Of a stretch of 64,000 nt of DNA, positions 34,861-46,630 are shown in pieces; within the stretch, counting starts at the first letter, position 1; each line of letters begins with the position of its first letter. The notes beneath the pieces are model-generated. The model did no database searches. It was not told the origin of the DNA and saw only the letters and a program-made list of their open reading frames with translations. This DNA comes from Russula earlei (Eukaryota > Basidiomycota > Agaricomycetes > Russulales > Russulaceae). The stretch is taken from the NCBI GenBank assembly GCA_025769875.1, contig JAGFNK010000015.1:186001-250000 (forward strand), given 5' to 3'. The translations under genes and the position numbers were made by a program.

Positions 34861-36295
34861 TCAGGCTTGTTTGCACTGCAATCATTGGGGAATATCCAAT
34901 CTTGTTTTTGTCAGCGCAACCTCAACCTATAAGAGGTGTGAGAGACACCCACCATATTGTATTTCCGGCTTCAAACGTTGGAGATAACCCTTCACGACAT
35001 CTGCCTGGAGTGTTTCCAGTGACTTGTGACATGAACGCAATGACTTTGAAAATGGAAACAGAAGCACATCAACTCACATCTCCGTCCCCAGTTTCCTGGA
35101 TGAAACCCAGGTCATCATCGTGGACGAGGACCATGTGACTTTCAGGTGCTTGCTACGCGGTGGGCGTTAGAACTGAATATAAGGACAAAAAGCAACGAGT
35201 TGCAATTCTCACTTCAGCGAGATACTCTAAAACTCCTTGAAGAGGATCACGGTACTTTGGGAGGTCAGATGATAATGATACCGACTAAAGAATCAAATCG
35301 AGAATCTTACATCGGGGACCAGTGGGGACAAACATGGCTTGTGCTCCCGATTCGTGATCATTCCCTGGCAGATCTGAAGGCCCTGCTGCTCCTCGGAGCC
35401 TTCGCAATATCATCAGAGTACGGATGACTCGCCACCCTCGAATAAAAATGCATTGGTCCTCAGGTAGATCCTAATCAGAAAAAAAATCCAAGACTTGTCG
35501 GCAATTCCGGACTGTCTGCTAACAAGCCTAACATACCTTTCCGCTACGGCCTGGATTCAACACTGCACCCAAAACATGTTCGCGTGCGAATCTCCATTGG
35601 ATCCCGAGACGTTCTGAAATGTCAACGCCGAACCGAACGCTCGCTTCTGTCTGGATATCAGTCTCCGAGAATGCAACATTGGTGCATGTCTTCGTGCGAT
35701 CACGCCCGGTAACCAGAATAATATCTTCCATTTGGTCGATCCCTAGTCCGAGCCACTCAGTGAAATCGAACCAGTCATCGATATGTTTGATTATATAATC
35801 TCGAAAGATTCCTCTGGCAATTGTGTCCTCACGTTGAGCCTGCACGGGAAGGCAGAGCACTGCGCCCTGCTTCCTTGCGCACGAGAAAGAAAGTTGTCCG
35901 GGGTCTGGAGGCCTGAAAAACTGTCAAAGACAAGAAAGATTTATCGTATGAGCATTCAATTACGCTGTGGCGAATACTTCTATTTGAGCAGACGCCTTTG
36001 TGACTCCCCGCGAGCAGAAATCTTGAGAGCCGAGCGTAAGGCTGTCTATATGCTCCGAAACTCTGGATATTTTAAGGGGTTCATAGAATGGTGGGACACC
36101 GAGATTTTGATGTGATGGATGATCTGCGGGAAGCAGGACATTGAATAGTCGATGAAACCTGCCCTCGCGTATGTAGCCGACATCGCCAACTTCTACAGCG
36201 GGATAAAGTCTACCTGGTCCGGGTTCCCATAGGGCATGTCCCCATGCAGGATACTTTACCGCGAGCTGGTCGCGAAAGATGTCATAGTGAGCCAT
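34861..36295 (-). CDS. Agaricomycete-specific hypothetical protein, copy A
   Basis: Multi-exon gene from 36295 (MAHYDIFRDQLAVKYPAWGH) to the stop at 34861. Blocks shared with copy B at 53954-55414: GHALWEPGPGRLYPAVEVGD, GRFHRLFNVLLPADHPS, AVLCLPVQAQREDTIARG, IIKHIDDWFDFTEWLGLGID, EDIILVTGRDRTKTCTNVAF, QCIFIRGWRVIRTL, DPLQGVLEYLAE, MVLVHDDDLGFI and ETLQADVVKGYLQRL. It ends PEIQYCKQA. I know this only as an expanded Agaricomycete family of unknown function. No signal peptide or membrane helix is evident. Its stop is only 25 bp upstream of the CHAT start on the same strand. Confidence 0.8.
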
Positions 36296-36521
36296 TGGGG
36301 TTTCGAGTAGACGGGGGACAACCCTAATACATCGCGAGCGTCAACAAGGACACAACATAGGACACTGCTTCTCAGATGTCAGAACTGGTAAGCTACTCTC
36401 CCACAGCATTCTGGCGATGCATGGCAGTTCCCTGTACCCTGAGCTCTCGAGTTGCAGCGCTAAATTAGGGCAGAACGCAGGACTATCCCTCGAGCTAACA
36501 ATGGTTAGCCCTAACAAACCG

Positions 36522-37034
36522 TTACATGAAGTCCCAACAGCCACCGCTGGCCGATAGTAGCAAGAATCGAAGATCAGGTAGACTAAAAGTATTTGTGAGG
36601 GGACAGCACAGCACCCAGGCCCCGACGCATGAACTCACCGTATCGAAGCGGTAGTTGTATGGCATGCGTCGCATCATAAACAGAACCGATCTTGCGCCAA
36701 CAGACAGCGGAGTGGCTGGTGCCTCACCATGAATCCAACTGACTTGGACGCCCGCTGGCGTGATCATGAGCATGTTGTCAGTCTGTTCGCAGGAAGCCAA
36801 AAATTGGAGTTTCAGCCTTTCTCCGTCTCCTGTTGGCGTGCCAACTAGACGTGGTGCATTGGATGTAGAAATGTTGGCCTTGAGACTGGCACAATGCTCT
36901 GATTCATATGGCAGCGCCGGCTTTGTGTGCATTTGCACAGCCGCGTGTGCCAGTGAGGGGTGACGCGGGGGTTTAAATGCGTGAGAAGTATTTTCATCAA
37001 CACTTGCGTTCGGTATTCGGTAAGGGATCATCAC
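36522..37034 (-). CDS. Hypothetical ORF
   Basis: An open minus-strand reading of up to 170 codons. The part from about residue 30 to 125 looks protein-like (VQVSWIHGEAPATPLS, LFMMRRMPYNYRFDT) and ends at a good donor (GTGAGT, near 36640). I do not recognise it and cannot place the start or a 3' exon. It could be the relic of a larger gene upstream of copy A. Confidence 0.3.
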   Translation of the reverse strand: MMIPYRIPNASVDENTSHAFKPPRHPSLAHAAVQMHTKPALPYESEHCASLKANISTSNAPRLVGTPTGDGERLKLQFLASCEQTDNMLMITPAGVQVSWIHGEAPATPLSVGARSVLFMMRRMPYNYRFDTVSSCVGAWVLCCPLTNTFSLPDLRFLLLSASGGCWDFM

Positions 37035-39049
37035 CCGACCCCGTGCATATTGCTTTTTCGCTATCGGTATTCAGAGCACTGCATGATAACCTCACTCTGC
37101 GAAGTGGATGCCAGGCCTTGCCAAACCATGGCATGGACATCACATCCGAGATGGTGAAACCGATTACTCCATACGCGCCAATTCCTCAAATCAGCACACT
37201 GCCCCCCTCCGTCCGTCGTATCCCGACCATGCGAAGCATTCCACTCCCCGGGTCAGTGAAACTTAATTATGTTTCAACGGTTCTCACGTAGATCCACCAA
37301 TTCCCTCAAGCACCCTTTCCCCTGCACCTCCATATAAATCCACCATTCGATGGCCAACAATGCCATTCGTCTGACCTGCCTCCGTGTGCGACGCTCCAAT
37401 TCCCACCAGCCTCCCCATTCCCCGCCTGCTCGAATATTCCCACTGGCCTCCCCTCCCCGCGCTCTCGAATGTACGTGCTCCCCCCTCTCCTCTATCTCCC
37501 ACCTCGCTAACCTTTCAGGTCCTTGCCCCTTCCCTCAGTCAATACGACAACGATGACGACAGCGATGGGTTCAGTCACAACATCGATAGCGATTGCACGG
37601 CCACTGTGCTTGCAACGCACCAACTCCATCAGTACTTCACCTTCTTCCTCAACTTCCCGCCTTGCTAACCACTTCCTTTCAGGCACCACTCCACGACCGC
37701 GATGAAACAGGATGACCACGTCCATGGCCACAAGACCATGTGAGTGTGCTTTCTTTTTCGCTTTCCAATCCTCTTCTCCCAGCCTCCGAGCTGCATTCGC
37801 GCATGAAGACGCGCCATTTCCCTCCAACACGCCACTAACTTCCCTTTCCCCTCGCTCCCTCCCTGCCTCGAGCCCAACTCGGATGCACAGATTATCATCA
37901 ATAGTATGGGAAGATCCCCTTACATTTTGAGAAAACAAAGACACTGTATACCATAAGTGACAAAATAGCCACGATGATGATGGGTTCACGGCCACAAACA
38001 TAACGACATGGCTACAGCTTGGCTATGGCCTGGATGGTGGTATTGAGTTGACCACCGTGATGATGAGATGACTACTCCTTGGCCGCCAACACCGTCTCCG
38101 AAGACTGGCAACACACAATATGCCAATTACCCCTTCCTCTACTTCCTGCCTTGCTCGCCTTTGACATCATCTCGGTCTCGCATGATTGCCCCTCAAACAG
38201 TACTACATTCTCACGTCCGATCTACACGAGAAATGCAATTGCGACTGCCCGTACCTCTTCTTCCTTGCCATCGAAATCCTTTGCTTTTGTGCTCGACAGC
38301 ATTCTCTATGACGCTTTCGTTGCAGTTGAGGAGCCTCCCACCGCGCCGCCGTTGAATTACCAATGCACCAACGCAACACATCAAGAACTCCCGCGCGTGA
38401 TTTGTACTTTTTGGTTGTTTCGAGGCCTGTAAAATCCAGGGCTCGCTCAGGCCCGGTCTCAGTCCGTCTTACCACGTGATCGTTCTATCTGAGATAGACC
38501 ACTGGCTCTTATATTCTCGAAAAGTATTCGAGGTCCTATCCATCATGTGTTTCTGCTCAAACTTAGTCACAAGACTTTACTGCCGGGCAGCCAGAATGGC
38601 AACACTTTTCCAATCCCGTCATTACACTTACACTTGACGTGAAGAAGTCCATGGATAACAGTTTTGAATCTGTTCGTTTGCGCATACTGGAACATGGACA
38701 TAGGGCAGGAAGGGAACCAGAAGGAAATCACAATGGTGCAGGGCGGAAAAAGATGCATGTATGCGCCGTTCGACGTTGAGGATCTACGTCAGGAAGATCT
38801 CGATCTCTTGACATTTTCTAGACTCGATTCTCAATATCCGCCTGCGGGCCGACCACTTCACCGATGGTACGCCGCATGGTGACGAGGGGATATTTTCTCG
38901 AGTCGTACCGTCGCTTTCAGGTCAACTTTGCCTCCGCGTCGGACGCTGCGTAGTTCATAGAGGTCATCCGGCCCGTGTGCCTATGTAAAGAGAACGCTTG
39001 TCCACCACCACCACCACCACAAATCTCCACAAGCAGGCCGCCGTTGGTC
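37035..39049. other. Pyrimidine-rich region with degenerate repeats, no supported gene
   Basis: About 2 kb. Between roughly 37380 and 38280 blocks rich in CTTCC/CCGCC alternate with GATGATG- and GGCCAC-containing blocks. Recurrent pieces include CCTTGCTAACC at 37660 and similar text at 37500 and 38150. I read this as degenerate repeats, not coding sequence. A plus-strand ORF at 38664-38882 is unrecognised. Confidence 0.4.
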
Positions 39050-39715
39050 ATGTCTGCATCGATCCAAGCTCCGTCTGCACGTGCTCCGCTCGTCCGCGCT
39101 CACACAGGCGTCCCGCAAAGATCTTCGATACCCCCTCCATTGGCTGGCGGCAACCGCACGATAGAATACGAGCACCACCACCACAACGGCCAAGAAGAGC
39201 CAACTCCGAGCTCGCGGGGCTTTCCACCCCCCTTGAGCTCAGAACTGTCTCCAGCGCCGCCATTTTTCCCTGCACATCAACATTAGCACCGGGTTCGGCG
39301 TTGGACAGATACTCGGCGCGGTCATCTACGCTGCTCGAGATAGACTCCAGTCAGGTCACGGCGCAGAGCACGGTCCATAGTTGTACATCCTCTCTCTCTA
39401 CATCCTCTCAGCCCTCATCCTCTGCAGCCACGCTCGCCGCGCCGCCATCGTTATCGCACGGGCAAAAGGAGAAGGCACGGGAGGCGTTTCTGGGATGGCT
39501 GCGGGAAACGCCAGAGCTATATATCCTGACGCGTTCGGAACTCGAAAACGTAGTCAGCGTCCTCGTGCGCGAACCGGGGTTTCCGAGGCTAGTGCGTTGC
39601 CTCCTGATTCTTACCCAGGCAATGTCTGGTGATATTATGCTGAACGACTTGGGGGATCCGTCAGCTCGAAGCACTGGACTCGATGTGGGTCATTCGCGGA
39701 TTCTTAGGGCGATGA
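39050..39715 (+). CDS. Conserved unknown protein, C-terminal exons
   Basis: The end of this gene is convincing. An exon encoding EKAREAFLGWLRETPELYIL and TRSELENVVSVLVREPGFPRL is joined across an intron (GTGCGT to GTCAG) to LEALDSMWVIRGFLGR, with the stop at 39713-39715. The helix-rich C-terminus looks like a conserved domain, but I cannot name it. A possible N-terminal exon starts at 39050 (MSASIQAPSARAPLVRAHTG). It is Ser/Pro/His-rich and lies in another frame, so at least one unresolved intron or a frameshift lies between about 39100 and 39290. Confidence 0.55.
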
Positions 39716-39971
39716 GCTGGAGGAAACGTGTTAATGGTCCTCCTATCGATAGCTCGTTAATCATTAGTTCAGAGGGCAGCACTGTAACGTTTAGAGTGGC
39801 TTGTGTCACCGCAGACGCTACGATTTACGAAACTACTGGAAGATGCCTTTTCATTTCCCCCATGAACGTAACATTATCTCGCTCGGCTATCGCCGCCGAC
39901 TTGATCGGATATTGCCCTGCATTCCCAGCAGCACAGCCCTGTCGACCGAACTCCCTCCTCCATCCCATCCT

Positions 39972-42900
39972 ATGCTGAAATCTTCTTTCTCTCTCTCTCG
40001 TAAACGTGCTGCAAAAGAGAGCGCAAAAATTGCGCGCTCGACTGCTGTCGCCGGATTAACCGTCTCACTCTCCGTCCTCAAGGAGACCGCAGATGCGATT
40101 CCTCCTCCAGCAGGATCAATGGTCAAGGGATGCCTGGGTAGACTACTTCATCTCGTTGACACCATCCAGGTAATCTATGCCACCCCGATAACCGAGAAAT
40201 GATCTGACATTGCCATACTTCAGACCACGGTCAACATCGAGAACATTGATCAGCTCATCTTCCTCGTGAATACCCTCGAACAATCCATTTTCAGGCCACT
40301 CAAAGGCAAACAAGATATCCCGGAATCCATCATCGATTTCATCACAAAGTTTTCCGTGTAAATCTACGCTTGCTCTCAATATGGTGCAGTTGTTGCAAGC
40401 TGATCCTGATCTCGATTCAGGTCTCTTGAAACCATCACGGATGACCTGCAAACGATCGCGTCGCGTGGACGGTTGACCCGAATTCTCCGCAGTAGAGAAG
40501 ATGCGGCCTCCATCCAGGGCCGGATTAAAGCGATCACCGAAGACCTTCTTGCAAGTTTCCTCCTCCTTGGTCATACGGCTTGATCAGTTCTGATATCCTC
40601 GCGAGTCTAGGCTGAAGGGGTCGTGAGCGTCCGAATCCAAGGAATTGTGCGTTATTCTTCGAAATGCCAGATGTGTCTCGTTCATCTCTATCTGAATTGC
40701 CCAGGAAATTCGGCGCGAGGTTCGGGAGGGGAATCAGGAAGTTCAGCGCGTGCTTCGAGAGGTGGTACGTTTATTTTATCTCATCGTGACCAATTGGATA
40801 TCTTTGACTGATAAGTCACCCAGCAAGCACTCCATGATATCCGAGGTAAGAGAAACTGTTACAGCACGCTGAATATTATTCAACCTCGGTTTTAGTTCAC
40901 GATGATCTATCCAACTTTCCTCGAGCTCACAAGGCACGCTTTAATTGTCTCGATGAGAGAAAGAGGCATGCATGTTTTAAAGACACACGCGAGGATCTGT
41001 TGGCCACCGTCTATCAATGGATCAATGCCTCGACCGAGGCCATACAAAAACAACGCCCCGTCACTGCTCCAGTTGATCCTATTCATGTCAGTCCAAACAG
41101 ACGCCGCATCTTCTGGTTGTCTGGATTGGCCGGTACGGGCAAGTCCACCATCGCACAAAGTGTTGCCGAGTATTGTGACAGCAACAAATGGCTTGCTGCG
41201 AGTTTCTTCTTCTCAGGTAACGATAGCGAGCGAAACAATCCAAAGCTTGTATTCAGCTCAATTGCTCACCAACTGGGCACGACGTTCCACCAACCACTCA
41301 CGCATTTTATGCAAGAGGCGTTCAAAGCCAATCCAGACATTTGGTATTCTGATCCATCAAACCAATTACTAAAGCTCATCATCGAACCGATCCAAAAGTC
41401 CATCATTACGGGGCAAGCATTTCCATCACCAGCTGTCATCGTGTTAGATGCCCTCGATGAGTGCAAAGATAACGATACGACCTCATTCATCGTTTCGGCG
41501 CTTTCAGCCCACATTGAACGCCTTCCGTTCTCCATTTTCCTTACCAGTCGCCCCGAGCCTAAACTACACGTGCCATCCCTCCCTCCTCATCTCCAGTCAC
41601 ATATACGTGTGCTCTTCCATCACGAGATTCCAAAATCGTCTGTAGACCATGACATCGAAATCTTCTTAAAGCATGAGCTCACTCATGTTGAGTCCCGCGA
41701 CCATGGCCTCCAAGAGCGGAGTTGGTTCACTCAGAACGATGTCCATGCACTTGTCCAACTATCAGATGGATTGTTTATCTTTGCTGCCACCGCAGTTCGA
41801 TTTATCGAAGATCCTGAGGCCTTAAACCCGAGGGGACGGCTTCATGAACTGGTCGCCGCGACACAAAACCTTGCGCAGTCGAATCGGAATCCTTATCAGT
41901 ACCTAGACCGGCTATACCTCACTGTCTTGAGCAGCGCATTTCCACCATCATCCCTTACCGACACATTAGCCCGCTTGCGAAGGGTTCTTGGTTGTATTGT
42001 TGTACTCTGTGACCCTCTCTCTGCAGTCTCGATATCAGTGTTGCTCTGCGACGATACAAGCAAAGATATTCCTATCGCAAACATTCTCCAGCACCTGCGT
42101 TCAATCATTATTATCCCTTCGAACCCTGGGGCTGTCCAAGTGATGCACGCATCCTTCCCAGATTTTCTCGTTGATCCGAACCGCTGCAAAGAGTCAGAAT
42201 ATCGAATTGATACCTCACTGCACCACGGCTATCTCGCCATTGATTGTCTGAAGAAACTAAACAGGCTTCACCGGGATATGTGCCAGATCGGAGACTATTC
42301 AAAGTTGAACAACGAAATCGGGGATATCTCAAAAAGAGTTGAAGAAAACATTCCGCTCGCGATGCAATACGCATGCCGTCATTGGGCGGATCATTTGGCA
42401 AATTCGTCGCTATCGGACGAGCTGTTTGATGTCTTGGGAACATTCTGTTTCGATCACAGTTTGTACTGGGTTGAGGCTCTGAGTTTGATGGACTCGCTAG
42501 ATGTGGCCATTCCGGCACTGCAACTTGCTCAACGAAGATTATCAGTGAGTTATTAAAACTTGATGTGGTGTGGACCGTTCATCACATCATTATAGTTCGC
42601 GTCCTTCAGGCTTCCAACTGGCATCATTGAGATGCTGCATGATCTTGAACGGTTTACACTTGGGTTCTTTGATCCCATCAGCGTGGCAGCCCTGCAGGTC
42701 TACCACTCTGCCCTTCCATTCACCCCACTGGGCTCCAGAACCCGTGCACACTTCCGCGGAGACTTAGAGGAATCTGTTACTGTGTTGAATGGGATGGAAC
42801 AATCATGGAATGCGGAGCTGAGAACGATGGAGGGTCACAAAGATTCAGTGATGACGGCCGCCTTTTCCCCAGACGGCACCCGGATTGTCTCTGGGTCTTT

Positions 42901-44695
42901 GGATGGCACAGTCCGGATCTGGGACACGAGTACTGGTGCCACCACCAAGACCCTCGAGGGCCACAAACATTCGGTCTTGGCTGTCATGTTTTCACCAGAT
43001 GGCACCCAGATTGTCTCTGGGTCTTGGGATGGCACAGTCCGGATCTGGGACACGATTATTGGCGTCACCGTCAAGACCCTCGAAGGCCACGAAGATTCGG
43101 TCTTCTCCGTCGCGTTTTCGCCAGACGGCACCCGGATCGTATCTGGGTCTTCGGATCGCACAGTCCGTATCTGGGACACGAGCACTGGCCGTACTGTAAA
43201 GATCCTCGAGGGCCACAAACATTCCGTCTTCTCTGTCGCGTTTTCGCCAGACGGCACCCGGATCGCCTCTGGGTCAGAGGATCGCACAGTCCGTATCTGG
43301 GACACGAGTACTGGTGTCACTGTCAAGTCCCTCAAGGGCCACAAACATTCGGTCTTCGCCATCGCATTTTCGCCAGACGGCACCCGGGTTGTATCTGGGT
43401 CTTGGGATCGCACAGTCCGCATCTGGGACACGAGTATTGGCGCCACTGTCAAGACCCTCGAGGGCCACAAATATTCGGTCAGAGCTGTCGCCTTTTCGCC
43501 GGATGGAACCCAGATTGTCTCTGGGTCAGAGGATCGCACAGTCCTGATCTGGGACAGAAGTACTGGTGCCATTGTCAAGTTTCTCGAGGGCCACAAACAT
43601 TCGGTCTTCGCTGTCGCGTTTTCGCCAGACAGCACCCGGATTGTCTCTGGGTCAGAGGATCGCACAGTCCGGGTCTGGGACACGAGTACTGGTGCCACTG
43701 TGAAGACCGTCGAGGGCCACAAACAGTCGGTCAGAGCCGTCATGTTCTCACCAGACGGCACCCGGATTGTCTCTGGGTCACAGGATCGCACAGTGCGGAT
43801 CTGGGATACGAGTACTGGTGCCACTGTGAAGACTCTCGAGGGTCACAAGGATTGGGTCTTCTCCGTCGCGTTTTCGCCGGACTGCACACGGATTGTCTCT
43901 GGGTCAGAGGATCGCACAATCCGGACCTGGGACACGAGCACTGGTGCCACTGTCAAGACCCTCGAGGGCCACAAAGACTCGGTCTTCGCCATCGCGTTTT
44001 CGCCAGACAGCACCCAGATCGTCTCTGGGTCACAGGATCGCACAGTCCGGATCTGGGACACGAGTACTGGTGCCACTGTCAGGTCCCTCGAGGGCCACAA
44101 ACATTCGGTCTTCGCTGTCGCGTTTTCGCCAGACTGCACCCGGATTGTCTCTGGGTCAGAGGATCGCACAATCCGGGTCTGGGACACGAGTACTGGTGCC
44201 ACCCTCAACACCCTCGAGGGCCACAAACATTCGGTCAGAGCCGTCGTGTTCTCACCAGACGGCACCCAGATTGTCTCTGGGTCACAGGATCGCACAGTGC
44301 GGATCTGGGATACGAGTACTGGTGCCACTGTGAAGACCCTCGAGGGTCACAAGGATTGGGTCAGAGCCGTCGCGTTTTCGCCAGACGGCACCCGGATTGT
44401 CTCAGGGTCACAGGATCACACAGTCCGGATCTGGGACACAAGTACTGGTGCCGCCATCCAGACCCTCGAGAGCGACTGGACATCAGTCCGTGGCATCGCA
44501 GTGCATGGATTGTATTGCAGTATCGATGGGTGGGTCTTTGAAACTCATGGCACCCATATCACGAGACTTTGTTGGGTCCCAGTGTCTTGCAGGCCAGAAT
44601 GTCAAGATTCATACAAGTCTAGTCTAGTACTATGTTTACGAGGTCGCACCGTTATCCTGCACTTCCCACCCAATCAGTTATCGCGGCTCTCTTAA
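39972..44695 (+). CDS. NACHT-WD40 STAND receptor (NLR-like)
   Basis: Multi-exon gene, about 1,450 residues. The N-terminal helical domain (AGLTVSLSVLKETADAIPPP, DQLIFLVNTLEQSIFRPL, EIRREVREGNQEVQRVLRE) is the usual fungal STAND head of unknown activity. The NACHT domain has Walker A GLAGTGKSTIA, Walker B VIVLDALDEC and the sensor-like FLTSRPEPKL. A winged-helix/linker region follows, and then LHDLERFTLGFFDPI introduces 13 WD40 repeats of exactly 42 residues plus a degenerate one. The intron at 40551-40610 starts GCAAGT, and only that donor keeps phase. Start at 39972 (MLKSSFSLSRKRAAKES); an upstream exon is possible. Such receptors sense non-self, including incompatible partners, and signal through the N-terminal domain. 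The ligand is unknown. Confidence 0.9.
42830..44467 (+). repeat. Array of 13 tandem 126-bp WD40 repeats
   Basis: Thirteen consecutive units of 126 bp with no length variation, each encoding EGHK-x-SV ... FSPDGT-x-IVSGS-x-D-x-TVRIWDTSTGATVK-x-L. With the degenerate unit that follows (ESDWTSVRGIAV), 14 blades would make two seven-bladed propellers. Units are nearly identical at DNA level. Most differences fall on unit positions 5, 8, 24 and a few neighbours. Confidence 0.95.
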
Positions 44696-46082
44696 GTAGC
44701 TAAGATGACATTCGAGTTGGGTTCTGACTCTGCGCCCTTATTTTACATATTTTACACGAGAATTCTATCTTGCAGATGAAACGACACTTGTCGCAAGTTT
44801 TGATTAACAGCAACAGCAGAAGAGATTCCATAGTCAGGAGAACGGAATCACACGGGATGTTGGAGATACGTGAGCAGACGATGTTGACGTTCCTTTGTCG
44901 CCGAACTTGCTCACGACGAAAGAGCGACGGATGTTCGAGGGAGGAGAATGTTTCATGATCAGGAAAGCACTTAGGCGCCGGATGTGCGGGGCTTTGGTTG
45001 CAAGGAGAACCATGCGGCATGCAATGAGGGAGGTATTATCAAAGCCAACGCTTTTGCCTTCGTCACGGAGTTCGTTGAGTACTCCATCAGGGAGAAGAGC
45101 CACAGGACCCCAAAGGAGATGCCACCGTGACACTCTTCTAAATTGGAGAGAGGTTGTTTAGAAACAATGATGAAAGCGTGCACGCTATGTTGCAGAATGG
45201 TTGGAAGGAGAGGAGGGACGGTGGTCGCAAGAGTCGTTCTGTCGATCGAGGCTGGCCTTTAGAAACGCTTTTGCTTCCTTCGCGGAAAGGTGATCTGCAA
45301 AATGTCACACATAAGTTTTGTAGCGAACTGATCAGAGGATAACAGAGAGGAAACAGGGTAGCCGACTTGAGGATGACACAGGAGTGGAGAGGACAACTAG
45401 GCAGTCAAATTCTGAGGATCCGAGTCAGTAGCCAAGGCTTTATATTTGCATGCAAGGGTTAAGGGAGAAAGAGATGGGCATAGTGTAGGATCTATGATGA
45501 AAGGAAGATGACGAAATAACGTATGAAAGGGAAACTGAAACAATGCAGGACGCGAGACGTCGAGACGGGGAGGAGAAGCGGGTCGTGGCAATGTTGTGAA
45601 GGTTCTGGTCGAGACTGAGATGAACATAGTCGGGTAGATGTGAAGGGAACACGGAGAGGTTGGAGATGGACTTGTGTCTAGTGATCCGCACGGGGCCGGG
45701 GTAACCCTCAACCCCACCCGCACTCGCACCCGTGGGAAAGGGTACGGGTTGCGGTGATGCAAGTTGTGGGTTTACCTTGGTGACGCGGGAACAAAACCCG
45801 TAGGGGTTTTGCTGTTGGATCTGAGTATTTGGTATTTGAGAACGCTTTTACGTAGCAAGAATGTGTGCATTTGTTTTTTCGAGTCTCTGGGTCCTAAGCA
45901 AGGTTATCAGTCGCAAGTGGGTAAACTCCGATTGGCCACGGGTAAACCCGGGCTCATCGGAGCTGTGTTGCCGATAATAAAAAAGTGTGGTTTTCAACTG
46001 CAAACCTTCCACCACATTCACCTATCATCACTTTCGTCTAGCCCGCTTCACTTTCCCTTCTCGGTCACGCCTATTGATAGTA
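44696..46082. other. Intergenic, no supported gene
   Basis: About 1.4 kb between the NACHT-WD40 gene and cytochrome c. ORFs are short. The half nearer cytochrome c contains a GGGTTTACC/GGTAAACCC inverted pair, listed separately. Confidence 0.5.
45768..45949. mobile_element. Possible MITE-like element
   Basis: GGGTTTACC at 45768-45776 is the exact reverse complement of GGTAAACCC at 45941-45949, so about 180 bp are bracketed by a perfect 9-bp inverted repeat. The block has no coding capacity and lies about 130 bp upstream of the cytochrome c start. Target-site duplications are not obvious, so this is a suggestion only. Confidence 0.3.
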
Positions 46083-46630
46083 ATGCCTTACGCTCCCGGT
46101 AAGTATTGGAATATTGCGATGCCTTGTTATTCTTACACCTCATTCCCTGTAGGTGACGCCAAGAACGGTGCTCAACTTTTCAAGACGCGCTGTGCCCAAT
46201 GTCATACAGTTGGCGCAGGTGAGGCTCACAAAGTCGGACCCAACCTCCACGGGTACGTCATCACGATTTGTGTCATGTACGTGCGCTGATGTCCGTGACG
46301 TGGCAAGTCTACTCGGTCGGCACACTGGTCAGGCTGCGGGCTTCAAATACACAGACGCGAACCAGAAAAAGGCCATTGTCTGGGGCGAGGACACACTTTT
46401 TGAGTATCTAGCGAACCCCAAAAAGGTACGCTTCACAGTTGCATCCTTTGCACCATCCTACTAATGTGCGTGTTCATACAGTACATCCCAGGTACGACCA
46501 TGGCCTTTGCTGGTTTCAAGAAAGAGAAGGATCGCAACGATGTCATTACCTATCTCAAAGAGGCGGTCCGTCGTTTTCACGCCCCACTTGCCCTGCCGTT
46601 GGCTAACATTTCCCTGCACAGACTGCTTAG
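46083..46630 (+). CDS. CYC1: Cytochrome c
   Basis: Five exons (46083-46098, 46153-46252, 46308-46425, 46482-46565, 46622-46630) sum to 327 nt, 108 residues, starting [19 protein letters not shown] and ending YLKEATA. The haem site is CAQCH, and the axial Met lies in [11 protein letters not shown]. It is the soluble electron carrier between complexes III and IV in the mitochondrial intermembrane space. The length and the whole pattern are normal. The residue just before the axial Met, usually Lys, is Thr here. The last exon codes only for Thr, Ala and stop. Confidence 0.96.

Noticed and set aside
42830..44467. Regular array that could be mistaken for a CRISPR or satellite
   Set aside because: The unit is exactly 42 codons of WD40 sequence, in frame with the NACHT gene and without spacers.
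42805..44541. A 578-codon ORF in a second plus frame and long minus-strand ORFs over the WD40 array
   Set aside because: They are shadows: a 126-bp repeat with no stop in a given frame leaves every copy open. The translation is not protein-like and lies over obvious WD40 coding.
45397..45762. 121-codon Pro/Ser-rich minus-strand ORF
   Set aside because: Low-complexity composition with no recognisable motif; it lies next to the repeat-like region upstream of cytochrome c.
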